DNA from: Chryseobacterium sp. G0162
Lineage (GTDB): Bacteria > Bacteroidota > Bacteroidia > Flavobacteriales > Weeksellaceae
DNA: 64,000 bases
Direction of reading: 5' to 3'
Assembly: GCF_003815715.1 (NCBI RefSeq)
Contig: NZ_CP033922.1
Coordinates: 4,202,001-4,266,000, forward strand
Numbering within the stretch: the stretch's first letter is position 1; every line of letters begins with the position of its first letter. Below are positions 8,681-17,149 of this stretch, one piece after another. A program made the translations under genes and the position numbers. The notes below the pieces were generated by a model that saw only the letters and a list, made by a program, of their open reading frames with translations, made no database searches and had not been told where the DNA came from.

Positions 8681-9967
8681 TTATGTTTTATTGATGAATA
8701 GTTCTTCAGATTCCTCCAGAAGTTGTTGATCCGGTGGGCTGTTTTTCTTCTTTTTAATTAAAATATTTCGAAATGCAAATGCGATAATCACTCCTGCAAT
8801 TCCTTCGAAAAGTAGTGTTTTGGGAGCTCCTATTTTTTCAGAAATAATTCCAATCAGCAGGCTTCCTAGCGGCAGCATTCCAAATATCGCAGTCAGCAAA
8901 ATACTGATCACTCGGGAACGCATTTCCGGTGCGGCCTCAGATTGTACAATGATATTACAGGTCGTAAACTGAGCAACACCGCCAAAACCGGTAACCGCTG
9001 CAAAGAACATGGAGAGCATGAAATTGGTGGTGTAGGAGAAGCCAATAAGTCCAACACTTAACACAAGAGTACTTCCAATTAATATTCTTCTCATTGAAAC
9101 GGTTTCCTTTAAAGAAGCTAAAATAATGGTTCCCAATACCGCTCCTGCACCAATGAAGCTGGATATATAACCGAATGTCTGGGCATCCCCATTGAAAATT
9201 TCTTTGGCATAGACAGGAATAAGCGTATCATAAGGAAGAATAAATAATCCTGTAATGCTGAGCATGACGATAATCCAGCCGATAGAAGATTCTCTTTTAA
9301 TATAGGTAAAACCCTCCACAAGTTCTTTAAGCACACCTTGTTTTGCTTTATTGGGAATAGGTGTTGTCTTCGGAATTTTCATCATTGAAATAGAAATCAT
9401 GACGGCCGCAAAGCTTGCTGCATTTAAGATAAAACAAACTCCCGCTCCAAACTGATGTAAAATAATCCCTGATAACGCTGGTCCAAGTAGTTTTGCAAGA
9501 CTAGCCATAGCAGCCGTTAAGGAAAGAGCACTTTGCAGATCTGCCGGATCATGTACCACTTCATTAATCAAAGATTGTCTTGCAGGGACATCATAAGCAT
9601 TGATAATCCCAAGTAAGACACTTAATCCTAAGATAGGCCATACATTCTGATGGCCTGTCATCACCAACACAGCCAATAAAACTGATTGTATCAAGGAAGC
9701 AATCTGAGTGATCTGAATGATTTTATATCGGTTGTAACGGTCTGCGGCTACACCTCCAAGTGCAGAAAATAGAAAGGAAGGGAACTGTTCTGCAAAAATG
9801 GTCAGCCCCAGCATAAATGCAGAATGGGTCATACTGTAAACCACCCAAACCACCGCTGTACGCTGCATCCATGTACCAAACTGAGAGACAGAACGTCCAA
9901 AAAAATATAAAGTATAATTATTACTCTGAAAAGCTCTAAACGTACTGATATTACTTAATTTCTTCAT
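8681..9967 (-). CDS. MFS exporter (DHA3/EntS-like)
   Basis: A 428-residue 12-TM transporter. The N-terminus (FGRSVSQFGTWMQRTAVVWVVYSMT) and the loop ALGGVAADRYNRYKII (motif A) are typical of the MFS_3 branch that includes EntS-type siderophore exporters and drug pumps. A TetR gene lies directly upstream, with an operator-like repeat between them. The isochorismatase-like gene follows 10 bp later. This arrangement suggests a TetR-controlled efflux and detoxification pair; the exported compound is unknown. Confidence 0.88.
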   Translation of the reverse strand: MKKLSNISTFRAFQSNNYTLYFFGRSVSQFGTWMQRTAVVWVVYSMTHSAFMLGLTIFAEQFPSFLFSALGGVAADRYNRYKIIQITQIASLIQSVLLAVLVMTGHQNVWPILGLSVLLGIINAYDVPARQSLINEVVHDPADLQSALSLTAAMASLAKLLGPALSGIILHQFGAGVCFILNAASFAAVMISISMMKIPKTTPIPNKAKQGVLKELVEGFTYIKRESSIGWIIVMLSITGLFILPYDTLIPVYAKEIFNGDAQTFGYISSFIGAGAVLGTIILASLKETVSMRRILIGSTLVLSVGLIGFSYTTNFMLSMFFAAVTGFGGVAQFTTCNIIVQSEAAPEMRSRVISILLTAIFGMLPLGSLLIGIISEKIGAPKTLLFEGIAGVIIAFAFRNILIKKKKNSPPDQQLLEESEELFINKT

Positions 9968-9982
9968 ATTTAAAATAAACTA

Positions 9983-10009
9983 TTTGACATAAATTGTAAA
10001 AATGTCAAA
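9983..10009. promoter_or_regulatory. Operator-like inverted repeat upstream of the MFS gene
   Basis: TTTGACAT (9983-9990) and ATGTCAAA (10002-10009) form a perfect 8-bp inverted repeat with an 11-bp spacer, 16 bp upstream of the MFS start. The half-site TGTCAAAAT (10003-10011) recurs at 10696-10704 upstream of the tetR gene, so both are probably bound by that TetR protein. Confidence 0.6.
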
Positions 10010-10025
10010 ATTGGGGTAAAAAATT

Positions 10026-10640
10026 TTATACGAGCCATTTAAAAGTCATAGCAGTCAAGACCTCTACGGTTGTATTTAATCCGTCAAAACTATTTTTTAA
10101 AAGCATTTCACGTTTAATTCCTCGAATGCTGCTCTGTAAAATAAAAATAATAGTATCCAGTTCCTCTGATGGTAAAGGACGGATTTCTTTTGTATGAAAA
10201 CTTTTGGAAATGGCTTTTTCAAGAATAATCTTTTCTCCAGCCATCAAATGTTGGTGTACAACTTCCATGACCTGAGAGTGTCTTGATTTTTCTTCAGCAT
10301 TCATTCCAGCCTCTACAGCTGTAAAAAAAGGAGTCTTGCTTTCAGATGTTTTAATCTTTGTCAGACAAAATGCCCTTATTTTTTCTTCCAGTGTTTCCTG
10401 TTGATCTACTGCATTTCCGATTTCGAAAATGACTTCTTTTACTAAAGAATTCAAGACAGCGTGGAAGACCTCTTCACGGTTTTTGAAATAATAATAAATA
10501 GAAGTTCTGCTTTTTCCGATGGCCTTGGAAATATCATCCATCGTTACTTTTTTGAATCCATACTTCAGGTAAAGTTCAGAGGCAGCTGTAAGTATCTGTT
10601 CTGAAAGTTGATCCTGTTCATTTTGTATGGATGAAAACAT
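10026..10640 (-). CDS. TetR/AcrR family transcriptional repressor
   Basis: The protein is 204 residues from the ATG at 10638-10640 (MFSSIQNEQDQLSEQIL). A longer frame from 10691 would begin inside the operator-like repeat and adds a non-TetR-like stretch, so I reject it. The N-terminal helix-turn-helix is clear (AASELYLKYGFKKVTMDDIS, then GKSRTSIYYYFKNREEVF). The C-terminal ligand domain is unclassified. It lies head to tail with the MFS gene. Matching inverted repeats on both sides suggest it represses itself and the exporter. Confidence 0.9.
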   Translation of the reverse strand: MFSSIQNEQDQLSEQILTAASELYLKYGFKKVTMDDISKAIGKSRTSIYYYFKNREEVFHAVLNSLVKEVIFEIGNAVDQQETLEEKIRAFCLTKIKTSESKTPFFTAVEAGMNAEEKSRHSQVMEVVHQHLMAGEKIILEKAISKSFHTKEIRPLPSEELDTIIFILQSSIRGIKREMLLKNSFDGLNTTVEVLTAMTFKWLV

Positions 10641-10671
10641 AAGTTTAGATTTTGCGATAACAAATTTAAAA

Positions 10672-10706
10672 CATTTCTGACAAAAAAACAAATTTTGTCA
10701 AAATGT
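10672..10706. promoter_or_regulatory. Operator-like inverted repeat upstream of tetR
   Basis: TGACAAAA (10678-10685) and TTTTGTCA (10693-10700) are a perfect 8-bp inverted repeat with a 7-bp spacer, extendable with mismatches to 10672-10706. It shares TGTCAAAAT with the site at 9983-10009. It also lies upstream of the divergent epimerase gene (10853), which may be co-regulated. Confidence 0.6.
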
Positions 10707-10852
10707 ATAAATTAATTGAAAGCCAGAGAATTATTCAAAACAGAGATTCTGTTACAACTTTCCCTGATCCAGATACTCTAATATGTTACGCTTTTCTGAA
10801 CTTTGTCCTACCAAACAACAGAGTATATTATTAATCAGAAAATTGAAACAAT

Positions 10853-11788
10853 ATGCAAACAATATTAGGAGCCAATGGACAGATTGGTGAAGAGCTGGCA
10901 AGAGAATTAAAAAGAAACTTTACTTCAGAGATTCGCATTGTCAGCAGAAATGCTAAAAAAGTAAATGATACCGATGAGGTATTTTCGGCGGACTTATCTA
11001 TTCGTGAGAAGGCTATTGAAGCAGTAAAAGGAAGTGAGATCGCTTACTTTACACTAGGTCTTCCGATAAGTTCAGATCTTTGGGAAAAACAATTTCCATT
11101 AATTCTTCAAAATGTAATTGATGCCTGCAAGATTAACGGAACAAAGCTGGTGTTTTTTGATAATACCTATATGTATTCACAAGATGGCCGCGTTTTGAAT
11201 GAAAATACAGTATTTGATCCAGTGGGAAGAAAAGGACGAGTAAGACGGAAAATGGCGGAAATGGTATTAAGAGAAATAGAATCCGGTGAGCTGGAAGCAG
11301 TAATCTGCCGCGCTCCTGAATTTTATGGGCCTGGAAAAACGCAGAGTATTACCAATACATTGGTTTTTAATAATATCAAAGAAGGAAAAAAGCTGAAAGT
11401 TCCATTGAGTACAAGTAAAAAAAGAAGTCTGATCTGGACACCAGATGCGAGCCGCGCAACAGCTTTAATTGGAAATACACCGGATGCATTTTGGCAAACC
11501 TGGCATTTACCAGTGGATAAAAGCCATCCAACCTATAACGAATTTATCAGAATAGCATCTGGGATTTATGGTAAAGATCTGAAGTATTCAGCTGTACCTA
11601 AGTTTATATTTAAGATTGGTTCTTTATTCAATAAACAAGTAAAGGAATTATTGGAGCTGCTTCCAAGATATGAACATGATAATATCTTTGATGATGCAAA
11701 GTTTAGAACACGATTTCCTGAATTTCAGGTGACTACTTATAAACAAGGGATCAGCCAGATTAAAAGTGAACAGTTTTCTGGAAAATAA
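10853..11788 (+). CDS. NAD-dependent epimerase/dehydratase family protein
   Basis: A 311-residue extended short-chain dehydrogenase. The dinucleotide motif GANGQIG (residues 6-12) lies almost at the N-terminus, so the start is close to the minimum for the fold. An acidic end of beta-2 is absent; VSRNAKK follows instead, which would favour NADP. The active-site region FDNTYMYSQDG carries a Tyr but not the canonical YxxxK, so activity may be atypical. It is divergent from the TetR-MFS-isochorismatase set and could share its operator region. The substrate is unknown. Confidence 0.8.
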   Translation: MQTILGANGQIGEELARELKRNFTSEIRIVSRNAKKVNDTDEVFSADLSIREKAIEAVKGSEIAYFTLGLPISSDLWEKQFPLILQNVIDACKINGTKLVFFDNTYMYSQDGRVLNENTVFDPVGRKGRVRRKMAEMVLREIESGELEAVICRAPEFYGPGKTQSITNTLVFNNIKEGKKLKVPLSTSKKRSLIWTPDASRATALIGNTPDAFWQTWHLPVDKSHPTYNEFIRIASGIYGKDLKYSAVPKFIFKIGSLFNKQVKELLELLPRYEHDNIFDDAKFRTRFPEFQVTTYKQGISQIKSEQFSGK

Positions 11789-11846
11789 TAAAATAGTAAC
11801 TTAGTGTGAGTTATACATTAATCTTATGATACCTGATAGTGGTTAT

Positions 11847-12119
11847 GTCATTCTGAATGAAGCAACGCGTAATGAAGAATCTCAAAAATAATGTCTTAGA
11901 ATGCACGGATAATGCAGATTTTTATGCATAATCATCTGTGAAAATCTGTCTTATCTGTGGGGAAAATCTACAGGATCTGCTCAATCAGCGAGAGGTAAGA
12001 AAAAAAAGGAATTTTTAATGGAGATAAACAAGATGAAGAATCTGGTATTAAATAGGGTAAGGTTTAGTAAAGTTAAAGTGTTTAGGTAAAGATGAGATTC
12101 CTCCTTCGTCGGAATGACA
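11847..12119. repeat. Cluster of dispersed intergenic repeats
   Basis: This 372-bp gap between genes (11789-12160) holds two repeat-like motifs in opposite orientation. The first, 11847-11884, begins GTCATTCTGAATGAAG and ends GAAGAATCTCA; the second, 12094-12119, reads GAGATTCC...GGAATGACA. Between them, about 11910-11990, lies a stretch of repeated words such as ATCTGTGAAAATCTG and TTATCTGTGGGG. Both texts resemble repeats I know from other Flavobacteriia and seem not to encode protein. Confidence 0.55.
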
Positions 12120-12160
12120 GAGTGTAGCCGATGTACAGAAGAAGTAAAAATAAAACAATT

Positions 12161-13072
12161 ATGAAAACACCCATAAAAATTTCATCAATCAATGCAATGC
12201 ATCAGGCCCTGGGATTGAAAAAACCATCAAATCCATTGATCAGTGTATTTAGTTTTAATGATGTGAAATTAAAATCAGAGACGATTCTCAATGCTGTAAT
12301 AACAGATTTTTATGCTGTAGCGCTGAAAAAGGATTGTGCCGGTGGAAAATTTAAATATGGACAGCAGTATTATGATTTTGATGAAGGGATTATGTATTTT
12401 ACCGCTCCACAACAGGTCTTACAATTTGAAGATGTTCTTCTGAATGAAGTGGAAGGTTTTGTATTGGTTGTACATCCTGATTTTCTTCAAAGCTATCCTC
12501 TGGCTTCAAAAATTAAGGACTATGGATTTTTCTCCTATACCGCCAATGAAGCTCTGTTTCTTGCTGAGAAAGAAGAAAAATCTATTATGGATATTATTGA
12601 TAATATAAGCCAGGAGATTCATGCTAATATGGATTCTTTTACACAGGATCTGCTGGTATCGAACCTGGATTTGTTATTAAAATATTGTGATCGCTTTTAT
12701 AACCGACAGTTTTTAACCCGTAAAAAAGTGAATAATGATCTGCTTTCAAAGCTGGAAACCCTTTTGGATGAATGTTTTAAAAATGATAAGCTGATCATTG
12801 ATGGAATTCCTACGGTTCACTTTGTTGCGGAAAAACTGAATCTGAGTGCCAATTATCTCAGTGATATGCTTCGGGTGCAGACAGGGCAGACTACGCAACA
12901 ACATATTCAAAATCGTTTGATTGAAAAAGCTAAAGAACTACTTTCCACAACGGAAATGTCGGTTTCAGAAATTGCTTATCAATTAGGATTTGAGCATCCA
13001 CAGTCTTTTCACCGTTTATTTAAAAATCGTACCTCTTTTTCACCCTTGGAATTTAGAGCTTCGTTTAACTAA
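12161..13072 (+). CDS. AraC family transcriptional regulator
   Basis: The protein has 303 residues from ATG 12161 (MKTPIKISSINAMHQALGLK). An upstream in-frame ATG at 12131 adds only ten basic residues and overlaps the repeat region. The C-terminal AraC domain has two helix-turn-helix motifs (VHFVAEKLNLSANYLSDML and MSVSEIAYQLGFEHPQSFHR, then FKNRTSFSPLEFR). The N-terminal cupin-like sensor matches regulators often found next to oxidoreductases. It may control the epimerase upstream, but it is separated from it by 370 bp. Confidence 0.88.
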   Translation: MKTPIKISSINAMHQALGLKKPSNPLISVFSFNDVKLKSETILNAVITDFYAVALKKDCAGGKFKYGQQYYDFDEGIMYFTAPQQVLQFEDVLLNEVEGFVLVVHPDFLQSYPLASKIKDYGFFSYTANEALFLAEKEEKSIMDIIDNISQEIHANMDSFTQDLLVSNLDLLLKYCDRFYNRQFLTRKKVNNDLLSKLETLLDECFKNDKLIIDGIPTVHFVAEKLNLSANYLSDMLRVQTGQTTQQHIQNRLIEKAKELLSTTEMSVSEIAYQLGFEHPQSFHRLFKNRTSFSPLEFRASFN

Positions 13073-13155
13073 ATTATTTGAACCCCAAAAGTAACAAAAG
13101 CTTTGTAATAATATCTTTTTATTTATAAAGAAGCGGTATCCATATGAAAAAATCC

Positions 13156-13199
13156 ATGTGCCTATGTGGTTAAAATTTTATTAGACCGCATAGGCACAT
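13156..13199. terminator. Hairpin repeat between convergent genes, probable bidirectional terminator
   Basis: Arms ATGTGCCTATGTGGT (13156-13170) and ACCGCATAGGCACAT (13185-13199) pair over 15 bp with one wobble pair. The first arm recurs at 20257-20271, so this is also a dispersed repeat. Confidence 0.55.
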
Positions 13200-13224
13200 A
13201 GCCTTCTCGTAGATTATTTTTCTA

Positions 13225-14346
13225 TTAGCTCGTTTTTCTATAATTCCAAATGGCAAAACTATTTAAAACTACAGCAAATAAAGCCAGATAACCGAGTTCT
13301 GTTCCTACATCTGCCAATCCAGATCCTTTCAGGACAATTAACCGGACAACTTTGATAAAATGGGTTACCGGAGTGAAATTGGAAACTGTGATTGCCCAGT
13401 CCGGCATACTGTCTATACTGGTGAAAAAACCACTCATCAGCATAAATACCATCATAAAGAAAAAGGCAATGAACATCGCCTGAAGCTGTGTGTCTGCAAA
13501 CGTTGAAATCAACAGTCCGAAGCCAAGTAAAGCCACCAGGTAAACAGACGCAAAGAGGTAAAGTACCCATAAGCTGTCTTTTGGGAAAATACCATAAAAC
13601 AGATACATCACAAGGAGCCCGAGGGTAAAGACTGTGATTCCCATTACCCAGAACGGAATGAGTTTGCCAAGGATAAATTGCCATTTCTGAATAGGGGTTA
13701 CGTTGATTTGTTCAATTGTCCCGATCTCTTTTTCCTTTACAATATTTAAAGCTGTGATAAAGCCTCCGATCAATGTAAGTAATAATACCAGAATTCCCGG
13801 AACCATATAGTATTTGTATTCCGCTTTTGGATTGTACCAGTTAGAACTTATGACAGACAGTTTTGTGTTGGGGGCAATTTGACCGTTGGGTAATTTAATA
13901 TTAATATCAAGATTCGTATTGAAATCTGCCAGAACCTGTAGCAGATAAGCTGCTCCCAGAGATGCTTTTGTTCCATTAATAGCATCTACCGATAGATTGA
14001 CTTTCTGACTTCCTTCCCGAACAAGATTTCTTTCAAATCCAGAGGGAATTTCCAGCACCAGATCTGCATCTCCATATTCAATCAATTCCAGGCCTTCTTT
14101 GTAAGAATTGGGATGACCTGCCATCTTGAAATATCCTGATGAAGCTATTTTATGAGCCAGCTTTTGAGAATAGCTGCTGTGATCCTGGTCAACAAAGGCT
14201 ACATTTACATTTTTTACCTCAAAATTGGCTGCCATAGGTAAAATAATAAGCTGCATAATGGGAGCAAAAAGCATCATAGACAAGATCGTTTTGTCCCTCA
14301 GAATCTGACGGAATTCTTTTTGTAATATAAAACGTAATATCTTCAC
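13225..14346 (-). CDS. ABC-2 type efflux permease (YbhR/YbhS-like)
   Basis: A 373-residue membrane subunit. It has one N-terminal membrane segment (ILSMMLFAPIMQLIILPMA), a large extracytoplasmic domain of about 150 residues, and five C-terminal segments with the ABC-2 signature EKEIGTIEQINVTPI. The terminal NYRKTS is cytoplasmic. Its ATG overlaps the stop of the preceding permease gene by one base. It is the last gene of the TetR-TolC-HlyD-ABC operon, and the two permeases should form a heterodimeric channel driven by the two ATPases. Confidence 0.9.
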   Translation of the reverse strand: MKILRFILQKEFRQILRDKTILSMMLFAPIMQLIILPMAANFEVKNVNVAFVDQDHSSYSQKLAHKIASSGYFKMAGHPNSYKEGLELIEYGDADLVLEIPSGFERNLVREGSQKVNLSVDAINGTKASLGAAYLLQVLADFNTNLDINIKLPNGQIAPNTKLSVISSNWYNPKAEYKYYMVPGILVLLLTLIGGFITALNIVKEKEIGTIEQINVTPIQKWQFILGKLIPFWVMGITVFTLGLLVMYLFYGIFPKDSLWVLYLFASVYLVALLGFGLLISTFADTQLQAMFIAFFFMMVFMLMSGFFTSIDSMPDWAITVSNFTPVTHFIKVVRLIVLKGSGLADVGTELGYLALFAVVLNSFAIWNYRKTS

Positions 14347-15449
14347 TATAACCGGATTTTAAAGTTTCTTAATGCAAGTGTTAACAGGCCTGTTGCCATG
14401 ACGGCAAGAATAAGTGTTTCTTTCCAGACGTATTTAAAGCCAAGCCCTTTCAGCATGACGGATTTAATGATACTGTAATAATATCTCGATGGTACAATAT
14501 GGGAGATCCATTGAAAGACCTTCGGCATATTTTCCAGAGGAAACATAAAACCTGTCAATATCATGGTGGGCATCATCATACCCATCATTGAAATCAGCAT
14601 AGCGGTTTGTTGTGATGCCGTGATATTTGAAATCAATAATCCCAGTGAAAGACAGGTGATAATGAACAGAATGCTTTCTGCGAAGATCAATACCAGACTG
14701 CCCCTTATTTCTATATGAAGAAAGAATACAGAAAGCAGTAAAATGATAATGAAATCGATGAGTGATAAGACCAAATAAGGAATTGCTTTTGCAATCAGCA
14801 CCATGATGGGCTTGAAAGGAGAAACCAACAGGATTTCCATGGTTCCAAGTTCCTTTTCACGTACTACTGCTACAGAGGTTAATGCAGTACTGACAATCAT
14901 AAAGATCAAGGCAATAACACCCGGAATAAAATTGAGAGAACCATTTTGTTCTTCATTATACAACTGTCGTATTTCAGGAACGATCTGATAAGATGGTTTT
15001 ACCGTAGGATTGAGTTCCTGCTGGTAATTACCAATAATGGTATTCAGATAATTGGTCACAATGGTGGCATTATTAGGATCTGAAGCATCAGCAATAACCT
15101 GAATTTGTGCTCCTTCTGCTTTATACAGATCTGAACCGAAATTGGCAGGAAAGATAACAGCACATTTTATTTTACCTTCTCTGAAGCGTTTTTCGATATC
15201 TTTATAATGGAGTATAGGTTCTTTAATTTTAAAATAAGAACTGGATTCTATTTTAGAGATAATCTGCTCAGATTGTACATCCTGAGCATTATCCTGTATG
15301 GCAAGACCAATATTTTTCACCTCACTGCTCAATGCAAAACCGAAAAGAACGATCTGAGCAATGGGTAACCCAAAAAGGATCAGCAGGGTACGCCTGTCCC
15401 GGAATACATGATAAAATTCTTTGCGTATGAAAGCTAATAGTTGTTTCAT
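14346..15449 (-). CDS. ABC-2 type efflux permease (YbhS-like)
   Basis: The protein has 367 residues from the ATG at 15447-15449 (MKQLLAFIRKEFYHVFRDRR). A longer frame starting at 15500 runs into the upstream ATPase gene and is rejected. The start lies one base after the ATPase stop. The protein has the same plan as the next permease: N-terminal membrane segment, large periplasmic domain, five C-terminal segments, and the motif VREKELGTMEILLVSPFKP. It is part of the tripartite efflux operon. Confidence 0.9.
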   Translation of the reverse strand: MKQLLAFIRKEFYHVFRDRRTLLILFGLPIAQIVLFGFALSSEVKNIGLAIQDNAQDVQSEQIISKIESSSYFKIKEPILHYKDIEKRFREGKIKCAVIFPANFGSDLYKAEGAQIQVIADASDPNNATIVTNYLNTIIGNYQQELNPTVKPSYQIVPEIRQLYNEEQNGSLNFIPGVIALIFMIVSTALTSVAVVREKELGTMEILLVSPFKPIMVLIAKAIPYLVLSLIDFIIILLLSVFFLHIEIRGSLVLIFAESILFIITCLSLGLLISNITASQQTAMLISMMGMMMPTMILTGFMFPLENMPKVFQWISHIVPSRYYYSIIKSVMLKGLGFKYVWKETLILAVMATGLLTLALRNFKIRL

Positions 15450-15450
15450 C

Positions 15451-16194
15451 TTAATCTGATTTTCTTTTTGCTCCTCTTGCCAGTTGATAAAAAACATCAT
15501 CCATAGTATCAGTATTGAACTGTTTTTTCAGACTAGAAGGACTGTCTAATGCTTCTACACGGCCATCCACCATTACACTGATGCGGTTACAATATTCTGC
15601 TTCATCCATATAGTGTGTCGTTACAAAAACAGTGATTCCATTTCCTGCAGCCTCATAGATCATATCCCAAAACTGCCGTCTGGTTACGGGATCAACACCT
15701 CCGGTGGGTTCATCTAAGAAAACAATTTTAGGACGATGGAAAATAGCAACTGAGAAAGCCAGTTTCTGCTTCCATCCCAAAGGCAGTTCACCGACTAATT
15801 TTTTGGCTTCTTTTTCAAGCCCCAGTGTAGTAATCAGTTCGTTACTGCGTGTTTTTATTTCCGGTCTTGAAACACCATATACACCGCCATAAAACTCAAT
15901 GTTTTCCAATATGGTAAGATTATCATACAGGGAAAACTTCTGGCTCATATAGCCTATGTTTTTTTTAATCTGCTCCTGTTGTTTATACACATCATAGCCC
16001 GCCACGGAAGCTTCTCCTGAAGTAGGATAGGAAAGTCCGCAAAGAATTCGCATAGCAGTAGTTTTTCCAGCTCCGTTAGCTCCCAGAAACCCGAAAATTT
16101 CCCCCTGACTCACATCAAAGGTAATTTCGTCAACCGCATTGAAATCCCCAAATTTCTTGGTTAAATTTTTACAGACAATTGCTTTATTTTCCAT
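15451..16194 (-). CDS. ABC transporter ATP-binding protein with degenerate signature motif
   Basis: A 247-residue ATPase. Walker A is GANGAGKTT (38-46), Walker B IVFLDEP (157-163) and the switch His is in VTTHYMDEA (His194). The signature motif, normally LSGGQ, reads LPLGWKQ. The preceding ATPase has the reverse pattern: a good signature but no switch His. The two therefore probably act as one asymmetric heterodimer, equivalent to the fused double ATPase YbhF of E. coli. Confidence 0.92.
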   Translation of the reverse strand: MENKAIVCKNLTKKFGDFNAVDEITFDVSQGEIFGFLGANGAGKTTAMRILCGLSYPTSGEASVAGYDVYKQQEQIKKNIGYMSQKFSLYDNLTILENIEFYGGVYGVSRPEIKTRSNELITTLGLEKEAKKLVGELPLGWKQKLAFSVAIFHRPKIVFLDEPTGGVDPVTRRQFWDMIYEAAGNGITVFVTTHYMDEAEYCNRISVMVDGRVEALDSPSSLKKQFNTDTMDDVFYQLARGAKRKSD

Positions 16195-16201
16195 CAGTTT
16201 G

Positions 16202-17137
16202 CTATTTCACGGGTTCATTATGGTGTTCATTCATGAGGCGGATAAAACTGTCTTCAATCGTTGGGGCTACAATTTTCACCTCCAGTCCGTCAGGATGATT
16301 TTGACCTATAACCCGCATGACACCCATAACATCTGTTTCATCGGATTTCAGAGTAAGGTGCATATATTCCCCGAATGTGTAGCAGCTTTCTACTTCTTCA
16401 GTGGAACGTACATCTTGTAAAAGCTGATAAATATTATTAGCTTTGGCCGCAAACAGGGTTTTTGGAAAGCTTTTGATAATATTTTCCGGGGTATCAATGG
16501 ACATAATATTGCCATTTTGCATCAAAGCAATCCGGTCACAAAGAGTGGCTTCATCCATATAAGGCGTTGAAACAACAATCGTAATACCTTGTGCTTTCAG
16601 TTGACCAAGCATATCCCAAAATTCTTTTCTTGAAACCACATCTACCCCTGTTGTAGGTTCATCCAGAAACAAAACTTCAGGTTTATGGATTAGAGCACAG
16701 CATAAAGCCAGTTTCTGCTTCATCCCACCGGAAAGCTTCCCGGCTCTTCGTTTATTAAAGGGTTTAATCTGTTCGTAAATGTCTTTGATAAGGTCATAAT
16801 TGTCTTCAATGGTAGTTCCAAAAACCGTAGCAAAGAAGTTCAGATTTTCCTCTATAGTCAGATCCTGATACAGAGAGAATTTTCCGGGCATATATCCAAC
16901 GATATTCCGGATTTTCCTGTAGTCTTTGATGACATCAAACCCTTCTACAGTCGCTGTTCCACTGTCTGCAAGCAATAAGGTCGTGAGAATACGGAACAAA
17001 GAAGTTTTGCCGGCTCCGTCAGGGCCGATCAGACCAAATAATTCTCCCTTCTGTACTTCGAAAGAAACATCATTGACTGCTTTTACTTCCCCTTTATTAT
17101 AGGTTTTGACGATATTTTTTACTGTTATTGAACTCAT
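16202..17137 (-). CDS. ABC transporter ATP-binding protein lacking the switch His
   Basis: A 311-residue ATPase with Walker A GPDGAGKTS (38-46), signature LSGGMKQKL (135-143) and Walker B VLFLDEPT (155-162). The switch position reads VVSTPYMDEA, with Pro in place of His. A C-terminal extension of about 90 residues follows the ATPase core. It lies 7 bp before the second ATPase gene. It would pair with that partner to drive the two ABC-2 permeases. Confidence 0.92.
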   Translation of the reverse strand: MSSITVKNIVKTYNKGEVKAVNDVSFEVQKGELFGLIGPDGAGKTSLFRILTTLLLADSGTATVEGFDVIKDYRKIRNIVGYMPGKFSLYQDLTIEENLNFFATVFGTTIEDNYDLIKDIYEQIKPFNKRRAGKLSGGMKQKLALCCALIHKPEVLFLDEPTTGVDVVSRKEFWDMLGQLKAQGITIVVSTPYMDEATLCDRIALMQNGNIMSIDTPENIIKSFPKTLFAAKANNIYQLLQDVRSTEEVESCYTFGEYMHLTLKSDETDVMGVMRVIGQNHPDGLEVKIVAPTIEDSFIRLMNEHHNEPVK

Positions 17138-17149
17138 ATCAATGATCCA

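Noticed and set aside
8681..9967. A siderophore biosynthesis and export cluster suggested by the EntS-like MFS and isochorismatase-fold genes
   Set aside because: No enterobactin-type biosynthetic genes are near, and the pair sits under a TetR regulator; generic efflux is the safer reading.
13259..13684. 141-codon frame inside the permease gene
   Set aside because: Alternative frame of a clear ABC-2 permease; its Trp- and Cys-rich product fits no protein.
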